In this document: in pieces, positions 24,818 to 33,918 of the stretch | How the letters are laid out: every line of letters starts with the position of its first letter | Position numbering within the stretch: position 1 is the first letter of the stretch | Origin: UMGS902 sp045580835 | GTDB lineage: Bacteria > Bacillota > Clostridia > Oscillospirales > CAG-272 | Direction: 5' to 3' | Length of the DNA: 64,000 nucleotides | Assembly: GCA_045580835.1 (NCBI GenBank) | Contig: JAZNOM010000091.1 | Span: 5,088-69,087, forward strand | Translations under genes and position numbers: made by a program | Notes under the pieces: model-generated | Databases searched by the model: none | Seen by the model: only the letters and a program-made list of their open reading frames with translations | Told to the model about the DNA's origin: nothing

Positions 24818-25837
24818 TTAGTTGAACTTATAAACTGTTGCGTGGAAGTATTCTTCGCCGGGGTTAAGTCTTGCTTCTCCCTTTGTCGGGCTGTCAGGCT
24901 CGTACTGTGTTTCAAACGCAACGGACATGTTCTGTCTTCTCTCTACACCCTTGAAAGGACAACCGCCTGCACCGATTGCAGAATAAATCTGCATGCAGGG
25001 TTTGGTGGTGAGAATTGTCATGGTGCGCTCTTCGGTGCGGCAGGTAGCCGCAACGTTCATTTCGATATCTGCAAAGGTTTCCTTTACCTTGCCGTTGAGC
25101 ACAAAGTTATTGTCGTAGCCTACGATGCCAAGACCGGTATTTTCATGGTCACGGCCGAGAGGCTTTTCAGTGCGGAAGTCAAACGCGGTTCCGGTAACGT
25201 CAAGGCGCTTGCCTGTAGGCAAAAGTGTCTTTGCATCAACATCGGTAACCTCATCACAGTTAATCTGTACCAAGTGGTCGCGATTATCACCGTTTGCGAT
25301 GCCGTGGAGGTTGAAATATGCATGATTAGTGAGGTTAATATATGTGGGTTTATCGGTAGTTGCGTGATACTTGATAACAAGTGCGTTATCGCGGATTGCA
25401 TATACAACCTTAACCTTGAGAGTTCCGGGGTAACCCTCGTCACCGTCGGGAGAAGTCATGGTGCAAACGAGTTTGGGCGCGCCGCACTTTTTGCAGGTGG
25501 TTTCCTCAATATCCCAAACATACTTGTCAAAGCCTACCTTACCGCCGTGGAGGTGAGCCTCTCCGTTGTTGCGTGCAATGGGATAATCAACGCCGTCAAG
25601 AGTAATCTTGCCACCGCTGATACGGTTTGCGTATCTGCCTACGATTGCGCCGTGATAGCCGCCGTTCTTTCTGTAATCGTCAAGATTGTCGTAGCCGCAA
25701 ACAAGGTCATCACCCTTGTGAACGAGCTTCTGAAGAGTTGCACCATAGCTGATGATAGTTGCGCTTACGTCGCCGTCTGCAATAGTGTAAGCGTATACTT
25801 CTCTGCCATCGGGCATTTTACCGAAAAGAGTTTTCAT
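24818..25837 (-). CDS. galM: Aldose 1-epimerase (galactose mutarotase)
   Basis: 339 residues, normal for GalM; interconverts beta- and alpha-galactose at the head of the Leloir pathway. Visible family features: SATIISYGATLQKL, YHGAIVGRYANRISGGKI (substrate Arg), NNGEAHLHGGKVGFDK (catalytic His) and TNHAYFNLHG (second His). The general base Glu lies in the C-terminal MSVAFETQYEPDSP. No signal peptide. ATG 25837 has GGAGG. First gene of the galM-galT operon with its own promoter. Confidence 0.94.
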   Translation of the reverse strand: MKTLFGKMPDGREVYAYTIADGDVSATIISYGATLQKLVHKGDDLVCGYDNLDDYRKNGGYHGAIVGRYANRISGGKITLDGVDYPIARNNGEAHLHGGKVGFDKYVWDIEETTCKKCGAPKLVCTMTSPDGDEGYPGTLKVKVVYAIRDNALVIKYHATTDKPTYINLTNHAYFNLHGIANGDNRDHLVQINCDEVTDVDAKTLLPTGKRLDVTGTAFDFRTEKPLGRDHENTGLGIVGYDNNFVLNGKVKETFADIEMNVAATCRTEERTMTILTTKPCMQIYSAIGAGGCPFKGVERRQNMSVAFETQYEPDSPTKGEARLNPGEEYFHATVYKFN

Positions 25838-25872
25838 GATATATCCTCCAAAGTTTATTATTTACTAATATA

Positions 25873-25901
25873 ATAATAGTATAGGTTTAATTTAAAGTCA
25901 A
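25873..25901 (-). promoter_or_regulatory. Sigma-A promoter of galM-galT
   Basis: Minus strand TTGACT (25901-25896), 17 bp, TATTAT (25878-25873), 36 bp before galM. Confidence 0.6.
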
Positions 25902-25906
25902 TGTAG

Positions 25907-25922
25907 AAAACACTTGTGTTTT
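25907..25922 (-). terminator. Weak hairpin after glycerate kinase
   Basis: 7 bp stem AAAACAC / GTGTTTT directly after the stop codon. There is only a short T-run on the minus strand, so termination may be partial. Confidence 0.4.
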
Positions 25923-27050
25923 TTACACTTTTTTTGCACCCACCGCAAGCACTGACGCAATACTTTTTGCAGTGCGGCGAAGATTGTCTTTTGCATCTGC
26001 CTTTACGTCGTCAAAAGTGCAGAAATCCGTGACGGTTGAGAAAACCGCATCAGCACCAAGCGCATCGGTATTACCCGCACTTCCGGCAACAACAATTACC
26101 GGAACTTCACGGCGTTTTGCAACACTTATCACACCGTTTACGGCTTTTCCTTTTGAACTTTGCTCGTCTGCTCTGCCCTCACCGGTGATAACCGCATCTG
26201 CATCTTCAAGCGCGTTTTCAAAGCCGATTCGGGTTAAAATCTCGTCAATTCCGCCGCGGATTGTCGCGCCTAAAAATGCAACTGCACCTGCACCAAATCC
26301 GCCTGCGGCACCGCCGCCCTCGAGATTTGACAAGTCTATACCGAGGTCGCGCAAAATTACATCCTGCATGTGGATAGCGTTTGCTTCAAGCAATTCAACT
26401 GCCTTTTCGGATGCACCCTTTTGAGGTGCAAACATTCTTGCAGCACCGCTCTCGCCAGTGAGGGTGGATTTTACATCGCAAAGGCAAATAAATTCCACTT
26501 CGCGGATATTTGCAGGCACTAAAGACGTGTCAATTGCCACAACCTCGTCAAGAGTACCACCGAGCGGAAGCGTATCTTCTCCATTTGCATCTATGAAACG
26601 TACGCCGAGTGCCGCCGCCGCACCACAGCCGAGGTCATTTGTCGCACTGCCGCCAAGGCAAAGCAGTATGCGCTTCACTCCAAGTCCTGCCGCTACGCTT
26701 ATCATCTGTCCGACGCCGTATGTGGTGGTGAGAAGCGGATTTTTTCGCCCCTCGGCAAAATGCAGTCCTGCCGCCTGTGCCATTTCTACAATGGCGGTTT
26801 CGCCTGCTTCAACTATGCCGATTTTGACCTGAACATCCTCGAAAAAGCAGTTCTTTACGGTTGTTACGACATAGCCGCCGCCAAGTGCGTCTACAAAGCA
26901 GTCGGTACTGCCCTCTCCGCCGTCGGCAATGGGCATTTTTATTACCTGTGAAGTGGGAAGCTTTTCGGAAAGCGCATCGGCAATAATCTCTGTCGCCTCG
27001 CTTGCGCTGATAGTTCCCTTAAATGAATCTGTTGCTACTATAATTTTCAT
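25923..27050 (-). CDS. Glycerate kinase (GlxK/GarK family)
   Basis: 375 residues. Phosphorylates glycerate (usually to 2-phosphoglycerate in this family). N-terminus KIIVATDSFKGTISASEATE, PIADGGEGSTDCFVDALGG, LCLGGSATNDLGCGAAAALG and ITGEGRADEQSSKGKAVNGV are diagnostic. ATG 27050 matches the usual family start but no ribosome binding site is visible: a dispersed repeat (27058-27193) ends 8 bp upstream and may have replaced the original leader. Downstream of larA on the same strand. Confidence 0.93.
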   Translation of the reverse strand: MKIIVATDSFKGTISASEATEIIADALSEKLPTSQVIKMPIADGGEGSTDCFVDALGGGYVVTTVKNCFFEDVQVKIGIVEAGETAIVEMAQAAGLHFAEGRKNPLLTTTYGVGQMISVAAGLGVKRILLCLGGSATNDLGCGAAAALGVRFIDANGEDTLPLGGTLDEVVAIDTSLVPANIREVEFICLCDVKSTLTGESGAARMFAPQKGASEKAVELLEANAIHMQDVILRDLGIDLSNLEGGGAAGGFGAGAVAFLGATIRGGIDEILTRIGFENALEDADAVITGEGRADEQSSKGKAVNGVISVAKRREVPVIVVAGSAGNTDALGADAVFSTVTDFCTFDDVKADAKDNLRRTAKSIASVLAVGAKKV

Positions 27051-27057
27051 GTGAAAT

Positions 27058-27193
27058 CGTCAGAACCTGCCCCGGAAAGGTTCCGACACCTCCAAACCTT
27101 TCTGTAAAAATTTATTATTTGCAGCCATGGCTACTGAAAAAACATTTTACAGTTTTTCTTTGGTTCTTTCTTCTTAAGAAAGAACGCCCCTCG
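27058..27193. repeat. Dispersed repeat, copy 1
   Basis: About 136 bp that recurs at 50025-50159 in the same orientation. The first 44 bp are identical and the last 50 nearly so; the middle varies but keeps AGCCATGGCT. It holds the hairpin GTTCTTTCTT-CTT-AAGAAAGAAC. No coding potential. Fills the gap between larA and glycerate kinase. Confidence 0.8.
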
Positions 27194-27197
27194 TCCC

Positions 27198-28475
27198 TTA
27201 CTTTGTCACCATTACCGAAACGCCGTCGGGGATAGCGGTGATTTTGGCGTTACTGTCGCCTAAAATCTCTTCGGCTTTTGCCATTGCTTCACCAAGCGAT
27301 TTTGCAGGTATCATGTGATAACCTTTAACAAGCTCATCAGGAGCGGTTGAAACGTAGATTACACTTGCACGCATCAAAATTCTAGACAAAATCTGTGTCA
27401 TCCACTGGTCGCCTACCGTTTCATTTCTGCCGCGAGTCATAACCTCGTCGTAAATTTCCCTTGGAGTTTTATCAACGTTCATACATCTGTAAAACTCATC
27501 ACCGCCGGTGCCGTCATTCGCCGCAGCAAGCATTATTATAACGCCGCCCTGTCTTACCGCCGCTTCTGCCGCGGTCATTCCCTTTACCGACTGATAAATA
27601 TTCTGGTCAAGCGGATAACCGCCGTTTGTGGATATAACAATATCGCTCTCTGTTGCTTTCGCACCGCAATACTGCGAAAGAAACGCGCAACCAGCCTCAT
27701 GCGCACGCTCTACATCGCCTGCGACCGCGTAAACCACCTTTTTCTCCTCATTGATAACAACATTTACGATATACGCAAGCTTTGCCGCACGTGCCGCCCA
27801 AACCATATCAAGATGAATGGGGTTATTCTCGATAATGCCTGTACGAGCGTATTCACTGTGGATAAACTCGGCGCAGTGATTTGCAAGCACGGTAGCTTTT
27901 GAGCAAACACCGGGGAGTACGCTCTTGCGTCCACCCGAATAGCCTGCAAAGAAATGCGGCTCGATAAAGCCCTCGGACACAAGCAGGTCTGCCTCAACAG
28001 CAAGGCGGTTTACGATACACTCGCCGCCAGACGGAAGTGTGCCGATGTTTACAAGCATGTCGCTTTCTTCACAATCGTGAACATATATTTTTTCATTTGC
28101 AACGATTTCCTCGCCGAACTTTGAAACAAGTTCTTCTCGTGTTGTTTCTCGGTGGCAACCGGTTGCGATAAGAATGGTTATATCAGCGTTTGGATTACCC
28201 TCGCGTATTTCGGAAAGCATAAAAGGAATTATCACCTTTGAAGGAACGGGGCGAGTGTGGTCGCTTGCGATAATAACAACCTTATTTTTGCCCTTGGCAA
28301 GAGCAGAAAGTTTGTCCGAGCCGTAGGGATTTGCCATTGCCGCCTTCACAAGGTTTTCCTCGGTATCCTTTGCCTTATACGAGTGAAGTGACGATGTAAG
28401 AATACCGTTAAGTCTTGTATCGTCAATATCATATGAAATCCTTTCTTTGCCGAAAGGAAAAACAACATTTGCCAT
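27198..28475 (-). CDS. LarA family (nickel-dependent lactate racemase-like) protein
   Basis: 425 residues. Family motifs: ASDHTRPVPSKVIIPFML, ATGCHRETTREEL, and EPHFFAGYSGGRKSVLPGVC, the last holding the Lys that tethers the nickel-pincer nucleotide in LarA. Lactate racemase interconverts D- and L-lactate, but many relatives act on other 2-hydroxyacids. The pincer-making genes larB, larC and larE are not in the window. ATG 28475 has GGAGG; promoter at 28508-28536. Glycerate kinase downstream hints at hydroxyacid metabolism (inference). Confidence 0.87.
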   Translation of the reverse strand: MANVVFPFGKERISYDIDDTRLNGILTSSLHSYKAKDTEENLVKAAMANPYGSDKLSALAKGKNKVVIIASDHTRPVPSKVIIPFMLSEIREGNPNADITILIATGCHRETTREELVSKFGEEIVANEKIYVHDCEESDMLVNIGTLPSGGECIVNRLAVEADLLVSEGFIEPHFFAGYSGGRKSVLPGVCSKATVLANHCAEFIHSEYARTGIIENNPIHLDMVWAARAAKLAYIVNVVINEEKKVVYAVAGDVERAHEAGCAFLSQYCGAKATESDIVISTNGGYPLDQNIYQSVKGMTAAEAAVRQGGVIIMLAAANDGTGGDEFYRCMNVDKTPREIYDEVMTRGRNETVGDQWMTQILSRILMRASVIYVSTAPDELVKGYHMIPAKSLGEAMAKAEEILGDSNAKITAIPDGVSVMVTK

Positions 28476-28507
28476 AGTTGTCCTCCGATAGTATTTATAT
28501 TAATATT

Positions 28508-28536
28508 AGTATAGTTTATTTTACGAAAAATGTAAA
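28508..28536 (-). promoter_or_regulatory. Sigma-A promoter of larA
   Basis: Minus strand TTTACA (28536-28531), 17 bp, TATACT (28513-28508), 33 bp before the larA ATG. Confidence 0.6.
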
Positions 28537-28550
28537 GATTAAAACGTAAA

Positions 28551-28576
28551 AAAGGGCAAGTTAAAACTTGCCCTTT
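28551..28576 (-). terminator. Terminator overlapping the end of the sialidase-like gene
   Basis: 12 bp stem AAAGGGCAAGTT / AACTTGCCCTTT. The last codons (Lys-Gly-Lys-Phe-stop) of the gene form one arm; a T-run follows on the minus strand. Confidence 0.8.
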
Positions 28577-30225
28577 ATAATTTCAACAACATCGTCAATA
28601 TCAACCTTTTCGTCACCGTTAACATCTGCCGCCACAGCATCCGCAAGTGTACATGCGTCATTGCCAAGATGCTTTGTAATGCAAAGCGCATCTAAAATAT
28701 CGGTTTTGCCGTCTGCATTAACATCACCGCTACCGAAAAGAGTCATTGCCATAACCGCATAATAGCCGCCGTTATCGAAAAAAGTGATTTTGCCGTCTTT
28801 TACGGTTATATCCATCAGAGTTATTTTACCGTCTGCAAGGCGGTATACATATGGTGCAGCACCTTTAAGTGCCGCAGGTGCCGTAATCGTAACCTTGCCG
28901 CCCTTTGCATCGGCATATACCGCAACGAATGCATTTTCACCCACGAGTGCTTTCACGCGATAGAACATTTCTGCTTCATCGGCAGTTCCAAACACCTCGG
29001 CATGGCGAATTGCTATATTTGCACCGCCTCGGTTTTCGTCTTTGTCCTTGGTATATCCCGCAGTGCCTGCAAGATAAAGATTGTTGCCGCTGCAATATGC
29101 TACATTCCAAATCTGATAGCCGTTTTCAACAGTTTCAAAAACGCCCTCAAGCTTTGTAAATCCTTTTGCCGCGCCTGCGCCGCGCACGGGAGCAAGCACA
29201 GTATCAGCAGTGAGCGGAGCGTTTGAAATTATCGCGTTTTGTATTCTCGAATACTCGCCCTTTGCACCAATGGGATTTAGTGAATCCGTTTCGGAATGAC
29301 AGGTGATAACAACTCTGCCGTCGGGCAAAGCCGCTATTGACGGTGCCGCGCACACATGACCGCTTTTAAGCTCTGCCGGTGCGTATACGGGAACAGGGTC
29401 AGACCACGTTCTTCCGTCCTTGGAAAGCGAAAGACCTACGACAAACACACAGTGATACTTATCGTTCACCCATTTTGCAAAATCCTGCGCTTCAACCACC
29501 ATTGCAAAGCTTCCGTCAATAAGCTTTGCCGCCATCGGCATACCGTCACGCGATTTGATATGCGAGCGGTAAATCGCTACCTTTGGCTCCTTATCCCATT
29601 CGCCTTTTGAGATACTGTAAGTGAGATAGCAAATACGCTGCTGCGCGTGCGTTATGCTTTCTACATTAAGGTCATCGGCATAATAACACGCAATCGTATC
29701 ATCGTCTATCTGCATAAAAAACGGCTCCCAAAATCCATGCGTGCCGCTCTTTGTGGTCTGCTCGACAAGTATCTGCTCGCCGTCAAAGGTCTTGCCGCCG
29801 TCACTTGATGTCATAAGACGAATGGATGTATAAAACTCACTGCCCTTTGTATAGTCGGACATGCGCGTATGCGAACGGTATCCGAGAAAAACAGTGCCGT
29901 CATCAAGTACATACGGCTGAAAATTTGCACGTGAAAGGCTGTGAAGCTTACCTGACTTTGTTTTGACAGTTTCCGCAGCATTCTCGGTAAGCGGTTTTGC
30001 AATTTTTATCCATGTATGCCCATTGTCGACACTGTAAGAAATGCGACCGTTATCTGCCGTCATAAGCAACGTGCCGTCGGCAAGCGTGGCAAATCGCGGA
30101 TAGCCATTCATACCGTAGTTGTGGGTTTCCTCGCCCCATTTAACAGTAGCATCATCGGTTAAAGCGTGTGAATTAATATTAAACATAAGCATAAGCAAGC
30201 ACACCAATATGCAGATTTTTCTCAT
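28561..30225 (-). CDS. Secreted sialidase-fold (BNR) glycosidase with dockerin, paralog 1
   Basis: 554 residues. Signal peptide (MRKICILVCLLMLMFNINSHA), six-bladed propeller of the sialidase superfamily with Asp-box motifs (YSVDNGHTWIKI, TSSDGGKTF, LSKDGRTWSDP), then a small beta domain and a type I dockerin (about 495-554: DVNADGKTDILDALCITKHL, DVNGDEKVDIDDVVEIIKG). Conserved polar sites are NGYPRFATLADGTLL, GFWEPFFMQID, YYADDLN and MVVEAQDF. The YPR and WEP motifs recall GH93 exo-arabinanases more than GH33 sialidases, and a GH43 enzyme is nearby, but the substrate is inference. Paralog of the next gene upstream (30275-32044). Confidence 0.85.
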   Translation of the reverse strand: MRKICILVCLLMLMFNINSHALTDDATVKWGEETHNYGMNGYPRFATLADGTLLMTADNGRISYSVDNGHTWIKIAKPLTENAAETVKTKSGKLHSLSRANFQPYVLDDGTVFLGYRSHTRMSDYTKGSEFYTSIRLMTSSDGGKTFDGEQILVEQTTKSGTHGFWEPFFMQIDDDTIACYYADDLNVESITHAQQRICYLTYSISKGEWDKEPKVAIYRSHIKSRDGMPMAAKLIDGSFAMVVEAQDFAKWVNDKYHCVFVVGLSLSKDGRTWSDPVPVYAPAELKSGHVCAAPSIAALPDGRVVITCHSETDSLNPIGAKGEYSRIQNAIISNAPLTADTVLAPVRGAGAAKGFTKLEGVFETVENGYQIWNVAYCSGNNLYLAGTAGYTKDKDENRGGANIAIRHAEVFGTADEAEMFYRVKALVGENAFVAVYADAKGGKVTITAPAALKGAAPYVYRLADGKITLMDITVKDGKITFFDNGGYYAVMAMTLFGSGDVNADGKTDILDALCITKHLGNDACTLADAVAADVNGDEKVDIDDVVEIIKGKF

Positions 30226-30244
30226 ATTTCCCTCTCAATGTTTT

Positions 30245-30273
30245 AAAAAAGCAAGCCTTGCGGCTTGCTTTTT
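30245..30273 (-). terminator. Terminator after sialidase-like paralog 2
   Basis: 12 bp stem AAAAAGCAAGCC / GGCTTGCTTTTT with loop TTGC, T-run on the minus strand. It separates the two paralogs, although partial read-through into paralog 1 is possible. Confidence 0.85.
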
Positions 30274-30274
30274 A

Positions 30275-32044
30275 TTAGTCAAGAATTACTTTGATGACTT
30301 CCATTGCATCATGAACATCAATGCTGAGAGAGCCGTTCATATCGCATGCCGCAACATCGGTGCCGTCCACTGACGAAACCGCTTGTCTGACAATGCGGAT
30401 AACATCCTTAAGAGAAACTTCGCCGTCATCGTTTGCATCACCGTAAGTAACAAGAGCCGTATCGGAAACCGCGTAATAGCCGCCATCGTCAGTAAATGTG
30501 ATGTAGCCGTCTGCTACGGTAACATCCATTTCGGTAAGGTATACGCCATTGTCCATACGGTATACATGAACGCTATTCGCGGTAGCACCGGCAGGAACAC
30601 CAAGAGTTACAGTACCGTTTTCAGCAGTGCCGTAAACGGTAGCAAGAACATTATCACCTGCGCGAGCGGTTACATCGTCATGGCTTGATGCTTCATTTGC
30701 ATTTGCAAAAGCAGTGAGGTGGCGAATACGGATATGTTGATTTGTACGAGTAGCGGTTTCTGTATTTGTGCCGGCGGTACCGAAAAGGTAGACATCGTTA
30801 CCGCAATTGAATGCAGCATTCCAAACGGAATACTCATTATCGGCAAAGTCAAACACATTTTCAAGTCTTGTAAAGCCTTCAGCAGCGCCGTCCTCCTTAG
30901 GATTTTCGGGATCGATTGCTTTAAGAATGGTATTCCCGGTGATCGGCGCGTTGGAAATAGCAATACCCATTGCACGCTCGTATGTATCATCAATTTTGTC
31001 GGTAATTTCTTTACTATATGTATTATTATAACTATCATCAGTTTGGCAGGTAATGATCACTCTGCCATCGGGAAGTGTTGCAATAGATGGTGCTGCACAA
31101 AGTTTTCCTGCTGCAAGGTCAAAAGGACCGAATACGGGAACGGGGTCAGACCATGTTCTGCCATCTTCGGAGAGTGAAAGACCGACTACAAAAGTAGAAT
31201 CGGTTCCGTTACCCAACCAGCTTGAAAAATCCTGCGCCTCGACTACCATTGCAAACGTACCGTCGGAAAGCGTGGTTGCCATAGGCATACCGTCACGGGT
31301 ACTCATACCATTAGAGCCGCCGCGGTAAATCGCAGTGCGAACAGTTTTATCCCATGTTTTAGTAGGAATATCATAAGTTACATACGCAATTCTCTGCTGC
31401 GCATGCTTATTATTGTTGGTTCCGGTTTTGTGAATATTCAAATCATCCGCATAGTAGCAAGCGATAGTGTTTTCATCAATCTGAAGGAAGAACGGTTCCC
31501 AGAAGCCGTGACCTGTAGCGCCGTTATTATCGGGAATAAGGTTTACATCCTCTACAAGAATCTCCTCACTGTCCTTGTTGTATGTAAGACCGCCATCAGT
31601 AGAAGTTATTACACGAATGGAGGTATAAAAAGGATCACCCTTGGTGTATCCCGAAGCACTGGTATTGGTGTGGAAACGGTAGCCGAGGAAAACAGTTCCG
31701 TCTTCTAAAACAAAGGGCTGGAAGTTAGCTCTTGTAATAGTTGAGAATGTGTATTCGGTACCATCTTTGGTATATGTAGCAGAAGTAGAAATATTCTTAA
31801 CAATTCTGTCGGTAAGTTTTGTCCAAGTGTGTCCTTTGTCCGTGCTTGTAAAGCCTACACCTCCGTCGGTGGTGAGAAGCAATGTGCCGTCAGCACGCTG
31901 CGCCATACGGGGGTAGCCGCTTGATTTTGTCATCTTAACTTCGGCATCCCAACGCATAACATCAGTATCCTCTACTGCAAAAGCCGAAAAGCCGAGACAT
32001 GACAAAAGCATAATCAAGCTTAAAACAAATGAAAGTTTACGCAT
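30275..32044 (-). CDS. Secreted sialidase-fold (BNR) glycosidase with dockerin, paralog 2
   Basis: 589 residues, same architecture as the gene at 28561-30225. Signal peptide (MRKLSFVLSLIMLLSCLGFS), propeller with Asp boxes (FTSTDKGHTWTKL, TSTDGGLTYNKD, LSEDGRTWSDP), beta domain, type I dockerin (about 535-589: GDANDDGEVSLKDVIRIV, DMNGSLSIDVHDAMEVI). The key blocks SSGYPRMAQRADGTLLLTT, GFWEPFFLQID and YYADDLN are shared. It carries extra loops (VNLIPDNNGATGHG and near TNNNKHAQQR) absent from the paralog. ATG 32044 follows AAAGGAGAT, with a promoter at 32086-32114. Probably GH93-like or GH33-like; substrate unproven. Confidence 0.85.
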   Translation of the reverse strand: MRKLSFVLSLIMLLSCLGFSAFAVEDTDVMRWDAEVKMTKSSGYPRMAQRADGTLLLTTDGGVGFTSTDKGHTWTKLTDRIVKNISTSATYTKDGTEYTFSTITRANFQPFVLEDGTVFLGYRFHTNTSASGYTKGDPFYTSIRVITSTDGGLTYNKDSEEILVEDVNLIPDNNGATGHGFWEPFFLQIDENTIACYYADDLNIHKTGTNNNKHAQQRIAYVTYDIPTKTWDKTVRTAIYRGGSNGMSTRDGMPMATTLSDGTFAMVVEAQDFSSWLGNGTDSTFVVGLSLSEDGRTWSDPVPVFGPFDLAAGKLCAAPSIATLPDGRVIITCQTDDSYNNTYSKEITDKIDDTYERAMGIAISNAPITGNTILKAIDPENPKEDGAAEGFTRLENVFDFADNEYSVWNAAFNCGNDVYLFGTAGTNTETATRTNQHIRIRHLTAFANANEASSHDDVTARAGDNVLATVYGTAENGTVTLGVPAGATANSVHVYRMDNGVYLTEMDVTVADGYITFTDDGGYYAVSDTALVTYGDANDDGEVSLKDVIRIVRQAVSSVDGTDVAACDMNGSLSIDVHDAMEVIKVILD

Positions 32045-32085
32045 AAAATTATCTCCTTTACAAGATTACAAAATTATACATACTG

Positions 32086-32114
32086 ATTATAACACTCAAA
32101 AAGTCAAGTGGCAA
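32086..32114 (-). promoter_or_regulatory. Promoter of the sialidase-like pair
   Basis: Minus strand TTGCCA (32114-32109), 17 bp, TATAAT (32091-32086), 42 bp before the start codon. Confidence 0.6.
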
Positions 32115-32151
32115 GCCATTTAGCAAAACATCTAAATTTTTTACACAAAAG

Positions 32152-32186
32152 CAAGTAAATATGTCAATTTATAACATATTTGCTTG
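32152..32186 (-). terminator. Inverted repeat after the AGCS symporter gene
   Basis: 13 bp arms CAAGTAAATATGT / ACATATTTGCTTG with one mismatch and a 9 bp loop. Only a CTTTTG tract follows on the minus strand, so a weak terminator. Confidence 0.45.
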
Positions 32187-32192
32187 AAAAGT

Positions 32193-33593
32193 TTATTTCT
32201 TATTAGCTTTACGCTTTTTCTCGTAATTCTTGAGAATATCTCTCGCTTCGCCAAAGAGCGGGAAGAGCGCCATAGCATTGAAGATAGTCATAAGCGCGAT
32301 GCCGATATCGCCGATTGTCCAAACAAGTTTATAAGACGCGAGACCGCCGATAAAGAGCATTGCAAGTGCAAAAATCTTAAATATAGTCTGCGGAAGCATC
32401 TTGTCGCCGAAAAGATAAGACACATTTGAACGAGCATAAAAAAGCACTCCGATAAACGTAGAGAATGCGAAAAGCCAAAGCGTGATTGCAATGAATATAC
32501 CGCCGAATGTTCCGAGGTGATACACCATAGCATTATAAAGCAGAGTCATACCGCTGAGTCCTGCAGTGATGCTTTCGGGAACGAGCAGTACGACAAAAGC
32601 GGTGCAGCTGCAAATAATAATGGTATCAATGTACACACCGAGCGACTGGGTGAGACCGATTTTTGCAGGGTCATCGGTTTCGGCAGTGGCAGCCGCGCAG
32701 GGAGCCGAGCCGGAGCCAGCTTCGTTTGAGAAAAGTCCGCGCTGAACACCCATCATAATAGCGGTTCCGAGTGTACCGCCGGCAAACTCTCGAAGTCCGA
32801 ACGCCTCGGCAAAAATTCTGCCGAACACACCGGGGACAAGCGCAAAATTCTTAACGAGAATTATAATTGTAATAACGAAATAGCAAGCCGCCATAATAGG
32901 TACTACGATGTCAAGCACCTTAACGGTTGCTTTTTTGCGAAGCACGATAACGGCAGAAACTGCAACGAGAACAACGATTGTATAAATAGGCTTGATACTG
33001 AAAGCATTATAGAATACCTCGGTTACGGAATTGCCTACAACCTGGCTGATGCCGCTCCAGCAAATAAGTCCAGAAATTGCAAACAAAACCGCAATTATCG
33101 AATACTTAAGCTTACGCTGTGCAATTCTTTCCGCAAGTGCGTGAATGTAATATGCAGGTCCACCCTTATAACCGCCGTAAAGAGGGTCTTCTCTCTTATA
33201 TTTCTGTGCCAGAACAGACTCAACAAACGAAGATGAAGAACCGACAAGTGCGGTAACCCACATCCAGAACACTGCGCCTGCTCCGCCTACGGTAATTGCG
33301 GCAACAACGCCTGCAAGATTACCCATGCCTACGCGCGTAGCGGTGGACACAACAAGTGCCTGCCAGCCGGAAAGCGCCTGCTTATCATTTTTCTTTTCGT
33401 TGCTTGTGACAGTCTTTATCATATCGGGGAAAAGACGCACGGGGAAGAACTTAAGTCCCACAGTGAAATAAATTCCCATAAATATGAGGAGGATTACAAG
33501 TACCGAAAGCTCAATTGTAACATTTCCAAGCGGTATCTTCAATGCAGGTCCGCTGAAGATGTTGTTAACAAAATTAACGATTTTTTCAAACAT
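32193..33593 (-). CDS. Sodium:alanine symporter family (AGCS) transporter
   Basis: 466 residues, about 11 membrane helices. The AGCS signature is clear: SGWQALVVSTATRVGMGNLA, GGAGAVFWMWVTALVGSSSS, FVESVLAQKYKRED, and GLFSNEAGSGSAPCAAA. Takes up small neutral amino acids (alanine, glycine, sometimes glutamine) with sodium. I choose ATG 33593 (protein MFEKIVNFVNN) with AGGA about 10 bp upstream. An ATG at 33602 is too close to that site, and longer starts up to 33659 lack one. Monocistronic. Confidence 0.9.
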   Translation of the reverse strand: MFEKIVNFVNNIFSGPALKIPLGNVTIELSVLVILLIFMGIYFTVGLKFFPVRLFPDMIKTVTSNEKKNDKQALSGWQALVVSTATRVGMGNLAGVVAAITVGGAGAVFWMWVTALVGSSSSFVESVLAQKYKREDPLYGGYKGGPAYYIHALAERIAQRKLKYSIIAVLFAISGLICWSGISQVVGNSVTEVFYNAFSIKPIYTIVVLVAVSAVIVLRKKATVKVLDIVVPIMAACYFVITIIILVKNFALVPGVFGRIFAEAFGLREFAGGTLGTAIMMGVQRGLFSNEAGSGSAPCAAATAETDDPAKIGLTQSLGVYIDTIIICSCTAFVVLLVPESITAGLSGMTLLYNAMVYHLGTFGGIFIAITLWLFAFSTFIGVLFYARSNVSYLFGDKMLPQTIFKIFALAMLFIGGLASYKLVWTIGDIGIALMTIFNAMALFPLFGEARDILKNYEKKRKANKK

Positions 33594-33918
33594 ATCATCC
33601 ATATCCTTTTTATGTATTTTGGGCGGTATGCCACTGACCATTGTACCATAGATTTCCAAAAAAGCAACCTTTTTGAATTTTTTTGTGCAACATTGTCATT
33701 TTTACAAGTTTTAGTAAAAAAACTCCGCGATATCCCCATATCAAAGGACATTCTTTAAGAAAAATTCCGTATAAAGCATGCAAATTCGCCTTTTTTAGCA
33801 TGTTTTATACATAAAAACAAACGGATGGTGAAATATTTTCAATTTTTTACAGCATTTTATATCTTTTTATGATATAATATATATGTTATAATATAATGTA
33901 AACTAATAGGAGTTCAAC
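33594..33918. other. AT-rich divergent intergenic region
   Basis: 325 bp without a gene. Two TATAAT boxes (33873-33878 and 33887-33892) lie before the rightward 33919 gene, without a convincing -35. A loose CATGC / GCATG inverted pair (about 33778-33802) is the only other structure seen. Confidence 0.4.

Noticed and set aside
24734..25873. A 379-codon plus-strand frame across galM
   Set aside because: Antisense to GalM, which has its catalytic His residues, ribosome site and promoter. Shadow frame.
28561..32044. Cohesin or scaffoldin gene near the dockerin enzymes
   Set aside because: I looked through the neighbouring proteins and found dockerins only; the scaffold must be encoded elsewhere.
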